Positions 17,175-24,585 of a DNA stretch of 32,872 nt are shown piece after piece. Position 1 is the first letter of the stretch; each line of letters starts with the position of its first letter. The notes under the pieces are model-generated. The model searched no databases. It was not told the DNA's origin and was given only the letters and a program-made list of their open reading frames with translations. The translations under genes and the position numbers were made by a program. This DNA is from JACQAI01 sp035507915 (GTDB lineage Bacteria; Pseudomonadota; Alphaproteobacteria; Elsterales; Elsteraceae): positions 1 to 32,872 of the forward strand of contig DATJNS010000372.1 of NCBI GenBank assembly GCA_035507915.1, in the 5' to 3' direction.

Positions 17175-18052
17175 CGGACCTCGCCGGCCAGCGCGACGAG
17201 CTGACGACGCAGCAGCACCGCGACCATGCGGCGGCGGTAGGTCGCGCCGGCCTGGCCGTCGCTCGCCGGCTCGGGCAACGTCGAGGCCAAGCGATGCGCG
17301 ATCTCGCCGGCCGCGCCGGCAAGCTCGCTCGCCGCGAGCGGCGCATCGAACGGCAGCGCGCGGGCCAGCGGCCCCGCGAACGCGCAACCGATCGCCACGC
17401 GGCCGCCGGCGATGCGCGTGCCGTCGAGATCGAGGCCGACCGCCATCGACAGCGCCGGACGCAGGCTGCGATCGAAGCCGAGTCGCACTCGATTAGACGC
17501 CGGCAGCGCGATCGCGGTGAGCAGTCCCGGCTGCGCGACCGGCCGGCCAGCCGCATCGGTGAGCGCCGCGGCGGCGACCCGGCGCTCGGCGCCGTCGGCC
17601 ATCGCGAAACGGAGCTCGGCGCCGGCGGCCATGACGGCAAGCGCAACGTCGTAGGTCGGCTCGCGCGCCATCAGGTTGCCACCAAGCGTACCCTTGAGGC
17701 GGACCCGAACGTTGGCGACCGCGCCCCAGGTCTCGGCCAGCGCCGGCAGGCGCGCGCGGACAACCGGCGAGGTCTGCAGTTGGTCGTGCGTCACCCCGGC
17801 GCCGATCGTCAGGCCGGTCGCGCTCTCCTCGATGCCGTCCAGACCTCCGACCGCACCCAAATAGACCACGCGAGAGATCGGCTGGCCGAATTTCAGCCGG
17901 TTGATCAGGTCGATGCCGCCCGCCATGAACGCCGTGTGGTCCGGCGCGTCCACCTGCATCGACGCGGCCTCACGCACCGTGCGCGGCCGCAGCAGCTCGA
18001 ACGGCGGGATCAGCTTGCGCGAGCGGTGGATGGCGAGCGCCGGCGCCATCAT
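17171..18052 (-). CDS. FAD-binding subunit of molybdenum hydroxylase
   Basis: A 293-residue medium subunit of the xanthine-dehydrogenase/CoxM family. FAD-contact motifs are MAGGIDLINRLKFG (43-56, the AGGTDL-type motif) and KGTLGGNLMARE (120-131, the TIGGN-type motif); the C-terminal domain ends with TYRRRMVAVLLRR. Two adjacent ATGs (18052 and 18049) overlap the SDR stop; either start is possible. It passes electrons to an external acceptor such as NAD+ or a quinone; this cannot be told from the sequence. Confidence 0.9.
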   Translation of the reverse strand: MMAPALAIHRSRKLIPPFELLRPRTVREAASMQVDAPDHTAFMAGGIDLINRLKFGQPISRVVYLGAVGGLDGIEESATGLTIGAGVTHDQLQTSPVVRARLPALAETWGAVANVRVRLKGTLGGNLMAREPTYDVALAVMAAGAELRFAMADGAERRVAAAALTDAAGRPVAQPGLLTAIALPASNRVRLGFDRSLRPALSMAVGLDLDGTRIAGGRVAIGCAFAGPLARALPFDAPLAASELAGAAGEIAHRLASTLPEPASDGQAGATYRRRMVAVLLRRQLVALAGEVR

Positions 18053-18768
18053 GCCTGGCCGACCGCGCGGAGCTCGAGCAAATCGGGGCACACGTTCGCG
18101 TCGGCGCCGGCAGCCGACACGATCGCCGTCGCGACCTGCGTCGCGCTCAGGCGCTCGAAGCCTGGGTTGGCATAGAGCGGTCGAACGCGCGGATCGTCGA
18201 TCGCGCCGAACACGCCGGTATCGACGATCCCGGGCGCGATCTCGGTGACGCGGACGCCGAACGGCCCGAGCTCGGTCCGCAGCCCTTGGGTTATCGCCGC
18301 AACGGCGTGCTTGGTCGCCGCGTAGACCAGCGTGAACGGCGCGACCCGCCGCGCGAGCAGCGACGACACGTTGATGATGTGGCCGACGCGCCGCTCGGCC
18401 ATGCCGCGTGCGATCGGTTGGGTGAGCTTCAGCAGCGCAAGCACGTTGATCTCGAATATGCGCCCCCAGTCGGCCGGGTCGGCCTCGAGGAACGGCGCAT
18501 GCTTCAGTGCGCCCGCATTGTTGACCAGCACATCGACCGGTTCTGCCGTCGCGACCAGGTCGGCGAGGAAACCGCGGTCAGTGAGGTCGCCCGCGACCGG
18601 CGTCACCGCACCTTTCGGCAATGCGCCGGCGAGCGCGGCGAGCGCATCGGCCGACCGAGCGGTCGCGACCACCGTAGCGCCCTTTTCCGCGAACAAGCGC
18701 GCCGTCGCGCCGCCGATGCCGGCGCTGGCGCCGGTGACCAACACACGCTTGCCCGTCAGGGGCTGCAC
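18049..18768 (-). CDS. Short-chain dehydrogenase/reductase
   Basis: A 239-residue classical SDR: cofactor motif TGASAGIG (12-19), NNAG (83-86), the Ser in NVSS (about 135) and the catalytic YAATK (Y149, K153). The basic residue after the first strand (TARSADAL) leaves room for NADP(H). Sequence such as GHIINVSSLLARRVAP fits the YdfG-like or general SDR groups. The start is a GTG at 18768 preceded by GGAGG; it overlaps the end of the ferredoxin gene by 13 bp. Placed between a Rieske ferredoxin and the molybdenum hydroxylase, it may oxidise a hydroxyl group made by one of the oxygenases, a guess from context. Confidence 0.88.
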   Translation of the reverse strand: MQPLTGKRVLVTGASAGIGGATARLFAEKGATVVATARSADALAALAGALPKGAVTPVAGDLTDRGFLADLVATAEPVDVLVNNAGALKHAPFLEADPADWGRIFEINVLALLKLTQPIARGMAERRVGHIINVSSLLARRVAPFTLVYAATKHAVAAITQGLRTELGPFGVRVTEIAPGIVDTGVFGAIDDPRVRPLYANPGFERLSATQVATAIVSAAGADANVCPDLLELRAVGQA

Positions 18769-19112
18769 GCGGCCTCCGCGGCCATGACGACGTCGCCATC
18801 GATGACTTCGACCGGCACCACGGTCAGCTGCTCGCGCTCGCAGGGCCCGGCGATGCACACGCCGTCGGTGATCCGGAACACCGCACCATGATGAATGCAG
18901 CGCACATAGGTGCCGCGCCCGACCACCAGCCGCTCGGGCTTCCAGTCGAGACTGAACCCCATGTGGGGACAGCAGTTCACGAACGCGGCGACTCGGTCGC
19001 CTTCGCGCACGAGCACGATGGTTTCCTCGAGCGGCTGCCCCGGCTGTTCGATCAATGCCGCGACGCCGTCGGTCAAGGCCGCGAGCGCGCACAGGCGCCG
19101 CCGCTCGGTCAC
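18756..19112 (-). CDS. Rieske-type 2Fe-2S ferredoxin
   Basis: A 118-residue stand-alone Rieske domain with ligands C48 and H50 (CCPHMG) and C72 and H75 (CIHHGAVF). It has no iron-oxygenase domain, so it acts as a small electron carrier, like BphF or CarAc ferredoxins. It starts at a GTG (19112) overlapping the permease stop by 4 bp. It is the only free electron carrier in the region and the best candidate to serve one or more of the five Rieske oxygenases, or alternatively the cupin or SDR step. No matching reductase is encoded in the window. Confidence 0.87.
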   Translation of the reverse strand: MTERRRLCALAALTDGVAALIEQPGQPLEETIVLVREGDRVAAFVNCCPHMGFSLDWKPERLVVGRGTYVRCIHHGAVFRITDGVCIAGPCEREQLTVVPVEVIDGDVVMAAEAACSP

Positions 19113-19951
19113 ACGAAGCCTCCGGCGGGGATTTCGCCGCCGTACCAACGCTTCATCGCCAGCTCCGCAAGCACGACGGCACCATAGAGCATCAGGCCGA
19201 TTGCGCACAGGAGCACGATCGCGGCCAGCACCAGATCGGTCTGGGCGGCCGAGGAACCGAACATGATGATGTAACCCAGCCCCGCCTGGGCGGTGATGAA
19301 CTCGCCCACGATCACACCGATCATCGCCATGGTCGAGCCGATCTTCATGCCGGCGAAGATGTAGGGCACCGCGAAGGGGAACCGCACCATGCGGAAGATC
19401 TGCGCCTCGCTCGCGGTGAGCGACCGGCACAGCCGCAGCGCCTCCGGCTTGGCGCTGATCAGGCCGGCAGCGGTGGACACCACGATCGGGAAGAACGCAA
19501 TGAACACCGCGAAGGTCAGCCGCGACGGGCTGCCGATCCCGAGCCAGACGATGAAGAGCGGCGCCAGCGCGATCTTGGGAATCAGCTGGAACAGCACGAT
19601 GTGGGGGTAGAGGGCCTCGCGCACGCGGGCCGAGATCGTGATCGCGACGCCGAGCACGACGCCGAGCGCGGTCGCGAGCAGGAAACCGGCTACGGTCTCG
19701 ATCGTCGTCGGGATCGCCTGCTCGAGCAGGATCTCGTAGTTGGTCGACAGCACCTGCCAGACCGCCGAGGGCGGCGCCAGCAGCACCGGCGAGATGTCGC
19801 CGTAGCGGCACGCCAGCTCCCAGACGGCGACCACCAGCAGCGCGAAACCGACAGGCAGCAAGACCCGGCGGACAAACGATCGCGCAGGCCCCCGCGGCTC
19901 TCCCGCCGGAGGCGCGAGCGTCGCGGATAGTCCGCTCTCGGCGATCGCCAT
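19109..19951 (-). CDS. NitT/TauT-type ABC transporter permease
   Basis: A 280-residue permease of the SsuC/TauC/ThiX family with about six membrane helices. The core FQLIPKIALAPLFIVWLGIG and the coupling-loop region LRLCRSLTASEAQIFRMVRF are shared almost word for word with the permeases at 21075 and 28931, so these are paralogs. It follows its binding-protein gene by 2 bp. No ATPase gene is adjacent; it probably uses the ATPase at 21893-22726. Confidence 0.92.
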   Translation of the reverse strand: MAIAESGLSATLAPPAGEPRGPARSFVRRVLLPVGFALLVVAVWELACRYGDISPVLLAPPSAVWQVLSTNYEILLEQAIPTTIETVAGFLLATALGVVLGVAITISARVREALYPHIVLFQLIPKIALAPLFIVWLGIGSPSRLTFAVFIAFFPIVVSTAAGLISAKPEALRLCRSLTASEAQIFRMVRFPFAVPYIFAGMKIGSTMAMIGVIVGEFITAQAGLGYIIMFGSSAAQTDLVLAAIVLLCAIGLMLYGAVVLAELAMKRWYGGEIPAGGFV

Positions 19952-19953
19952 GG

Positions 19954-21045
19954 TCAGCCGATGTACTTGCCGAACTCGGCGGCGCGCTCGCGCACGGCCT
20001 GCCATTCGGCGTCGGTCAGCGTGAACTTTCCCGCGAAACGGTTGGTGAACAGGGCCTCGGTCGCCGGTCGCTTCATCTCCGGCGTCACGAGGAACTGCAT
20101 CACGAGATCGGTCATCTCGGCGTACACCCGCGGGTCGGCCCAGCCGAGGCCGTGCGCGATCGGATCGGGTCGCGCGATCGTGAAGTGCCACATGCCGAGG
20201 CCGATGCGCGCGAATTCCTTGGCGCCCGGGTTGAGGCCCATCTCGGGCACTTCCTTGAAGAACAGCTCCATCGATTCCTGCGGGTTCAGCATCGTGAAGC
20301 GCTCGGCCTCGAGCAACCCGTCGACCACCGCCTGGCACAGCGCCGGATCCTGCTCCAGCGTCTTCGCCACCGTGACGATGCCCTGGCCGTAGGTTCGGAT
20401 GCCTGCGCTGCTGTAGAGCATCCAGCGGACCGGCACGTGGTTCGACAGCATGACGGGCAGGCTCGACGAGCCAAAGCCCATGATCGCGTCGACCTGCTTC
20501 TCCATCAGCGCGCGCTCGAGCACCTTGTTGTCCATGTGCACCAGCTCGACCGACTTGAGGTCGAGGCCGACCTTCTCGGCATAAGCGGGGAAGAACGGGT
20601 ACTCGCCCGAGCTCGGCACCGCGCCGATCTTCTTGCCGGCGAGATCGAGGGGTCGCTTGATCGGCGAGTCGGCGAGCACGCCGATCCCCATCGTCGCGTC
20701 GTAGTCGCAGGTCGCAAGCGAGACCAGCGGCAGGCCCTTGGCGACCGACAGCACCAGGGGCGGCGCGGTGACGATGCCGAACTCGAATTGGCCGCCGCCG
20801 ATCGCCTGCGCCGCGGCGACGGAGCCGAAGCCGCGCGCGATCTCGAGATCGATGCCGCGCGACTTCATGAAGCCCTTGCTGCGCGCGACGTAGGTGAAGA
20901 GCGAGCTGCCCTGCGCCAACCAGGCGAGGGTGAACTTGACGGTGCGTGGCGCCGCCACCGCGGGCATCGGCAGCGCGGCGGCGAGCCCGGCGGCCGAGGC
21001 GCGCAGGAGACTGCGCCGGGAGAGCGTGACGCGTGAGCTGGCCAT
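19954..21045 (-). CDS. NitT/TauT-type ABC substrate-binding protein
   Basis: A 363-residue periplasmic protein of the NMT1/THI5-like (SsuA) family. The N-terminus has a twin-arginine signal (SRRSLLRASA) with cleavage likely after AVA (about residue 31). Binding-fold parts are FTLAWLAQGSSLFTYVARSK, IARGFGSVAAAQAIGGGQF and the hinge region SSGEYPFFPAYAEK. It is a close paralog of the protein at 22887-23996 (shared GFGSVAAAQAIG, YDATMGIGVL, SGEYPF, LCxAxxDGL). GGAGG lies about 7 bp before the ATG. Ligands of the family include alkane- and aromatic sulfonates, thiamine precursors, riboflavin and phthalate-like acids. Confidence 0.92.
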   Translation of the reverse strand: MASSRVTLSRRSLLRASAAGLAAALPMPAVAAPRTVKFTLAWLAQGSSLFTYVARSKGFMKSRGIDLEIARGFGSVAAAQAIGGGQFEFGIVTAPPLVLSVAKGLPLVSLATCDYDATMGIGVLADSPIKRPLDLAGKKIGAVPSSGEYPFFPAYAEKVGLDLKSVELVHMDNKVLERALMEKQVDAIMGFGSSSLPVMLSNHVPVRWMLYSSAGIRTYGQGIVTVAKTLEQDPALCQAVVDGLLEAERFTMLNPQESMELFFKEVPEMGLNPGAKEFARIGLGMWHFTIARPDPIAHGLGWADPRVYAEMTDLVMQFLVTPEMKRPATEALFTNRFAGKFTLTDAEWQAVRERAAEFGKYIG

Positions 21046-21074
21046 CGCTGCGTCCTCCGAGTAGCAGACCGGCG

Positions 21075-21896
21075 CTAGTAGCCGCGATACCAGCGCCGCA
21101 CCACGCGCTCCGCGCCCGCGACCGCGCCGAACAGCGCCAGCCCGATCACGCACAGCACGAAGATCGCCGCGAAGATCCCCGCGGTCTCCATGCGCGAGCC
21201 GGCGTCCAGGATGTAGAAGCCGAGCCCGGCCTTGGCCGAGATGAACTCGCCGACGATCACGCCGATGAACGCCATCGTGACGGCGATCTTCATGCCGCTG
21301 AACACGTAGGGCAGCGCGAACGGGAAGCGCACCATCAGGAAGGTCTGCCACGGCGACGCGGTCAGCGATCGGCACAGCCGGATGGCGTCGCGCTCGGTAT
21401 TGGCGAGCCCGGTCATCGCCGAGATCACGACCGGGAAGAAGCTGATGAAGGTGGCGTAGGCCAGCCGCGACTCGCTCGTGATGCCGAGCCAGATCACGAA
21501 CAGGGGCGCCAGCGCGATCTTGGGGATCAGCTGGAACACCACCAGGTTCGGATAGAGCATGTCGCGCAGCAGCGGCGAGTACGTGATGGCGAGCGCCAGC
21601 GCGACGCCGAGCACGCTCGCCAGCGCGAACGACACCAGCGATTCGAGTCCGGTCGGCACCGCGTGGTGCAGCAGCACCGGCAGGTCGCGCACCAATTCGC
21701 GTGCGACGTCGCCCGGTCCCGGCAGCAGCACGGTGGGGATGCGGAATAGCACGACGACGAGCTCCCACACCACCAATGCCGCCGCCGCGGTCGCGATCGG
21801 CAGCGCGATCGGCCGGAAGCGCGCGAGGTCGAGCCCGCGCGTACCCGACGCGGCGCTCCGCGCCGGCGCGCCGACGGCGGCGTCGCCGACCGTCAC
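21075..21896 (-). CDS. NitT/TauT-type ABC transporter permease
   Basis: A 273-residue permease paralogous to the one at 19109. The N-terminal cytoplasmic stretch is followed by the first helix in PIATAAAALVVWELVVVLF; the conserved core is FQLIPKIALAPLFVIWLGIT and the coupling region IRLCRSLTASPWQTFLMVRF. The start is a GTG at 21896 that overlaps the ATPase stop by 4 bp (GTGA), with GGAAGG upstream, so it is translationally coupled to the ATPase. Confidence 0.92.
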   Translation of the reverse strand: MTVGDAAVGAPARSAASGTRGLDLARFRPIALPIATAAAALVVWELVVVLFRIPTVLLPGPGDVARELVRDLPVLLHHAVPTGLESLVSFALASVLGVALALAITYSPLLRDMLYPNLVVFQLIPKIALAPLFVIWLGITSESRLAYATFISFFPVVISAMTGLANTERDAIRLCRSLTASPWQTFLMVRFPFALPYVFSGMKIAVTMAFIGVIVGEFISAKAGLGFYILDAGSRMETAGIFAAIFVLCVIGLALFGAVAGAERVVRRWYRGY

Positions 21897-22726
21897 GAGG
21901 CCTTCCGCACGGATATCTCCACGGACGTCTCCGGCGCCGCGCCGATGCGGCGGCCGAGCCCGTTGCCGCGCTCGATCTTGGCGCGCAGGTGGCTGCAGAT
22001 CTCGTTGAACGCGGGCGTGTCGCCGATCGACATGTCGCGCGGCCGCGCGAACGGGATCTCGAGATCCTCGACGACGGTCGCCGGCCGACGCGTCATCACG
22101 AGCACGCGGTCGGCGAGCAGCACCGCCTCGCGGATCGAGTGGGTGACGAACAGCGCCGTCTTGGTGTAGCGCTGCCAGATGTCGAGCAGCGCCTCGTTCA
22201 TCTCGTCGCGCGTGATCGCGTCGAGCGCGCTGAACGGCTCGTCCATCAAGAGCAGCTCCGGGTCGTAGACGAGCGCGCGGCAGATCGCGACGCGCTGGCG
22301 CATGCCGCCCGACAGCTGCTGCGGCTTCTTGGCGGCGAAGTCCTGCAACCCGACCATCTCGAGCAGCGCACGCGCCCGCGCGCGATATTCCGCCAGCGGT
22401 CGCTTGAGCACGCGGATCGGGAACAGCACGTTGTCGAGCGCGCTCTTCCAGGGCAGCAGGGTCGGATCCTGGAACATCACGCCGATGCTGGTGCGCGGGC
22501 CGGTCATCGGCGTGCCGCCGATCTCGATGCTGCCGGAGGTTACGGTCTCGAGCCCGCCCACCATCATGAGGAGCGTGCTCTTGCCGCAGCCGCTCGGACC
22601 CAGGATCGCGACGAACTGGCCGCGCGGCACCGTGAAGCTGACCGAGCTCACCGCCTCGACGGTCTCGGCGCCGGTCCGGTAGACCTTGCGCAGATTGCTG
22701 ACCGTCACGTAGCGCTCGACCGACAT
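21893..22726 (-). CDS. NitT/TauT-type ABC transporter ATP-binding protein
   Basis: A 277-residue ATPase of the SsuB/TauB type: Walker A GPSGCGKST (43-51), Q-loop VMFQDPTLLPW, signature LSGGMRQR (138-145), Walker B LLLMDEPFSALD, H-loop FVTHSIREA (H196). It is the only ATPase of this type in the window, although three matching permeases and three binding proteins are encoded. The start is taken as the ATG at 22726, just before the first strand; upstream in-frame ATGs to 22843 would add a tail unlike the family. Confidence 0.93.
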   Translation of the reverse strand: MSVERYVTVSNLRKVYRTGAETVEAVSSVSFTVPRGQFVAILGPSGCGKSTLLMMVGGLETVTSGSIEIGGTPMTGPRTSIGVMFQDPTLLPWKSALDNVLFPIRVLKRPLAEYRARARALLEMVGLQDFAAKKPQQLSGGMRQRVAICRALVYDPELLLMDEPFSALDAITRDEMNEALLDIWQRYTKTALFVTHSIREAVLLADRVLVMTRRPATVVEDLEIPFARPRDMSIGDTPAFNEICSHLRAKIERGNGLGRRIGAAPETSVEISVRKAS

Positions 22727-22795
22727 CGCGCGAAACCCCCGTTGCGGCAGGCCTGATAGGGGCAATTCCCATGCCATCGGATGACGAACCGGGAC

Positions 22796-22817
22796 CGGCC
22801 GGGCGCCGCGCCGGCCG
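22796..22817 (-). other. Strong hairpin between binding-protein and ATPase genes
   Basis: CGGCCGG and CCGGCCG form a perfect 7-bp G/C stem around an 8-base loop, in the 160-bp gap between the first operon gene (binding protein) and the ATPase gene. No U-tract follows. In ABC operons such hairpins often limit read-through or protect the binding-protein mRNA, so that it is made in excess of the ATPase; that role is inferred here. Confidence 0.4.
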
Positions 22818-22886
22818 TCAACGTCAGCCCCTTCCATGGGCATCCGGCTCGATTCTTGGGCGTACTCCGCCGTTCGCCCCCCGGCG

Positions 22887-23996
22887 TCAGGCGCTCAGAT
22901 AGCCACGGAACTCCTGGATGCCCTTGATTGCCTGGTCCCATTCGGCGGGCGACAACGTGACCTCGCCGGCGAACTTGTTGGTCACGATCTCGCTCGCGAC
23001 CGGGCGCTTGTCGCCCTCGCGCGCGACGTACTTCATGTTGAGGTCGATCATCAGCTCGACGTCCTTGGGCTCGTAGTAGCCGACGCCGTTCAGCTTCAGG
23101 GGCTCGCGTGCCGCCGAGTAGCCGTAGATGCCGGTGCCGACGCGCAGGATCTCCTTGCCGTTGGCGGCGAGCGCCATCTCGGGCACCTGCTTGAGGAACA
23201 CCTTCATGGCCTCGCCCGGATCGAGCAGGGTCGCCTTGACGGCGTGCGCGAGCCCGTCGGCCATCGCGGCGCACAGCTCGGGCTCGGCGGCGTAGCGCGC
23301 CTGCTGGGTCATCAGCGAGTTGTGGTAGAGCGGCAGGCCGTAGTCGCTGTAGAGCATGAAGTGCGCCTGCACGCCGGTCGCGACGTAGCCCGGCATCGCG
23401 CTCATCGCGAAGGCCGAGATCGCATCGACCTTGTGTTCGGCGAGCAAGCGGTCGCGCACCTTGTTGTCGACCTGGACGCGGGTGACCTTCTCGAGGTCGA
23501 AGCCCGCCTTCTCGGCGAACGCCGGCAGGAACGGATACTCGCCCGATGCGGTCGTGCTCCCCATCTGGCGGCCTTCGAGATCCTTCGGCTTCTTGATGCC
23601 GGAATCGTTGAGCACGCCGATGCCCATGGTGGCGTCGTAGCCCGTGCACAACAGCATCATGGCGGGCAAGCCCTTGGCCGCCTGCATGATGCCGGCCGGC
23701 GCGGCGCACAGGCCGAAATCGAACTGCCCGGCGCCGATCGCCTGGGCAGCTGCGACCGAGCCGAAGCCGCGTGCGATGTCGACGTTGAGGCCGTGCTTCT
23801 CCCACAGCCCCTGCCCCTTGGCGACGAACGCGACCAGGTTGCTGCCCTCGGCGACCCAGGGGAGCGTGAATTTCACGTCCTTCTTGGTCTGCGCGTAGAC
23901 CAGCATCGGGCGCGTGACGCCGAGCGCCAAGCCCGCGCCTGCGACCCCCGCCGTCTTGAGAAACCGCCGCCGCGAATACCGACGCTGCGTGCCCAT
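22887..23996 (-). CDS. NitT/TauT-type ABC substrate-binding protein
   Basis: A 369-residue NMT1/THI5-like binding protein, first gene of the 12-gene minus operon. The signal peptide has a textbook twin-arginine motif (SRRRFLKTAG) and probably ends after VYAQ or a few residues earlier. Mature-domain stretches FTLPWVAEGSNLVAFVAKGQ, GFGSVAAAQAIGAGQF and SGEYPFLPAFAEK match the paralog at 19954; tandem duplication followed by divergence is likely. GGAGG precedes the ATG by about 8 bp. The gene is followed by a hairpin (22796-22817) and then by its ATPase. Confidence 0.93.
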   Translation of the reverse strand: MGTQRRYSRRRFLKTAGVAGAGLALGVTRPMLVYAQTKKDVKFTLPWVAEGSNLVAFVAKGQGLWEKHGLNVDIARGFGSVAAAQAIGAGQFDFGLCAAPAGIMQAAKGLPAMMLLCTGYDATMGIGVLNDSGIKKPKDLEGRQMGSTTASGEYPFLPAFAEKAGFDLEKVTRVQVDNKVRDRLLAEHKVDAISAFAMSAMPGYVATGVQAHFMLYSDYGLPLYHNSLMTQQARYAAEPELCAAMADGLAHAVKATLLDPGEAMKVFLKQVPEMALAANGKEILRVGTGIYGYSAAREPLKLNGVGYYEPKDVELMIDLNMKYVAREGDKRPVASEIVTNKFAGEVTLSPAEWDQAIKGIQEFRGYLSA

Positions 23997-24017
23997 GATG
24001 CCGCCTCCGCCACGAAT

Positions 24018-24033
24018 GACCTCGATCGAGGTC
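24018..24033. promoter_or_regulatory. Perfect 16-bp palindrome, probable operator
   Basis: GACCTCGATCGAGGTC reads the same on both strands. It is in the 119-bp gap between the two divergent operons, 22 bp before the binding-protein ATG and 83 bp before the RidA-like start, so one bound dimer could control both directions. The regulator gene is not in the window. Confidence 0.5.
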
Positions 24034-24048
24034 GCAGGAAGCGTGCCA
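24033..24048 (-). promoter_or_regulatory. Sigma-54-like -24/-12 element
   Basis: On the minus strand the sequence TGGCACGCTTCCTGCG has GG and GC separated by exactly 10 bases, as in the RpoN consensus TGGCACRNNNNTTGCW; mismatches are C for the first T of TTGC and G for W. It faces the 12-gene operon; transcription would start near 24022, inside the palindrome, about 25 bp before the ATG. No enhancer-binding activator gene is seen nearby. Confidence 0.35.
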
Positions 24049-24115
24049 AGGCTTGACCCGAGCGGCGCGGCGGCTCGACGCTGGCCGCCCGCCCCTCTCG
24101 TCCGAGCGAGGTTCC

Positions 24116-24508
24116 GTGATCGAGTTCCTGATGATCGCCGGCGCGCCGACGCCGGTCGCGCCGTTCAGCCACGTGGTCGCCGCCGACGGCTGGCTGTTCG
24201 TCACCGGCCAGATGCCGACCGACCCGACCGACGATGCAGCGCCCCTGCCGGTCGGCATCGAGGCGCAGACGCGTCGCGTGCTCGACAACCTCAAGCTGGT
24301 GCTCGCGGGCGCCGGCTCGCGCCTGGAGGAGGTCGTGTTCGCGCGCGTCTACCTGACCGACTTCAAGCGCGACTACGCGCCGATGAACGCGGTCTACCGA
24401 TCCTATTTCGCGCCGGGACGGCTGCCGGCGCGAACCTGCATCGGCGTGACCGGCCTGGCGCGCGACGCGCTGGTCGAGATCGACCTCCTGGCGCGCCGCG
24501 GCGGTTAG
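24116..24508 (+). CDS. RidA/YjgF-family protein
   Basis: A 130-residue Rid protein. Enamine/imine deaminase residues are present at the expected places: the Arg in LPARTCIGV (R106, equivalent to the key R105 of RidA) and the Glu in LVEIDLLA (E121); GQMP and VYLTDF are also typical. The start is a GTG at 24116 with GAGG about 5 bp upstream; an upstream ATG frame from 24053 would add a non-family tail. It is the first gene of the plus-strand operon. Rid-family members in catabolic clusters hydrolyse unstable imines or 2-aminoacrylate-type intermediates, which hints at a nitrogen-containing substrate. Confidence 0.85.
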   Translation: MIEFLMIAGAPTPVAPFSHVVAADGWLFVTGQMPTDPTDDAAPLPVGIEAQTRRVLDNLKLVLAGAGSRLEEVVFARVYLTDFKRDYAPMNAVYRSYFAPGRLPARTCIGVTGLARDALVEIDLLARRGG

Positions 24509-24585
24509 TCTCGCACCCCGCCGGTGGCCCCGCGCTTGCAGGACCCGCGACAAGGATCGTGGGCGGGAAACGCGGGAGCGAGCCG

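Noticed and set aside
14380..17387. Form I CO dehydrogenase (CoxMSL)
   Set aside because: Gene order fits, but the AYXCSFR active-site loop is absent; the loop is of xanthine dehydrogenase/aldehyde oxidase type.
24544..24576. Hairpin CCCGCG/CGCGGG covering the ribosome site of the first VanA-type gene
   Set aside because: The loop is about 21 bases and the arms are common G/C 6-mers; chance is a sufficient explanation.
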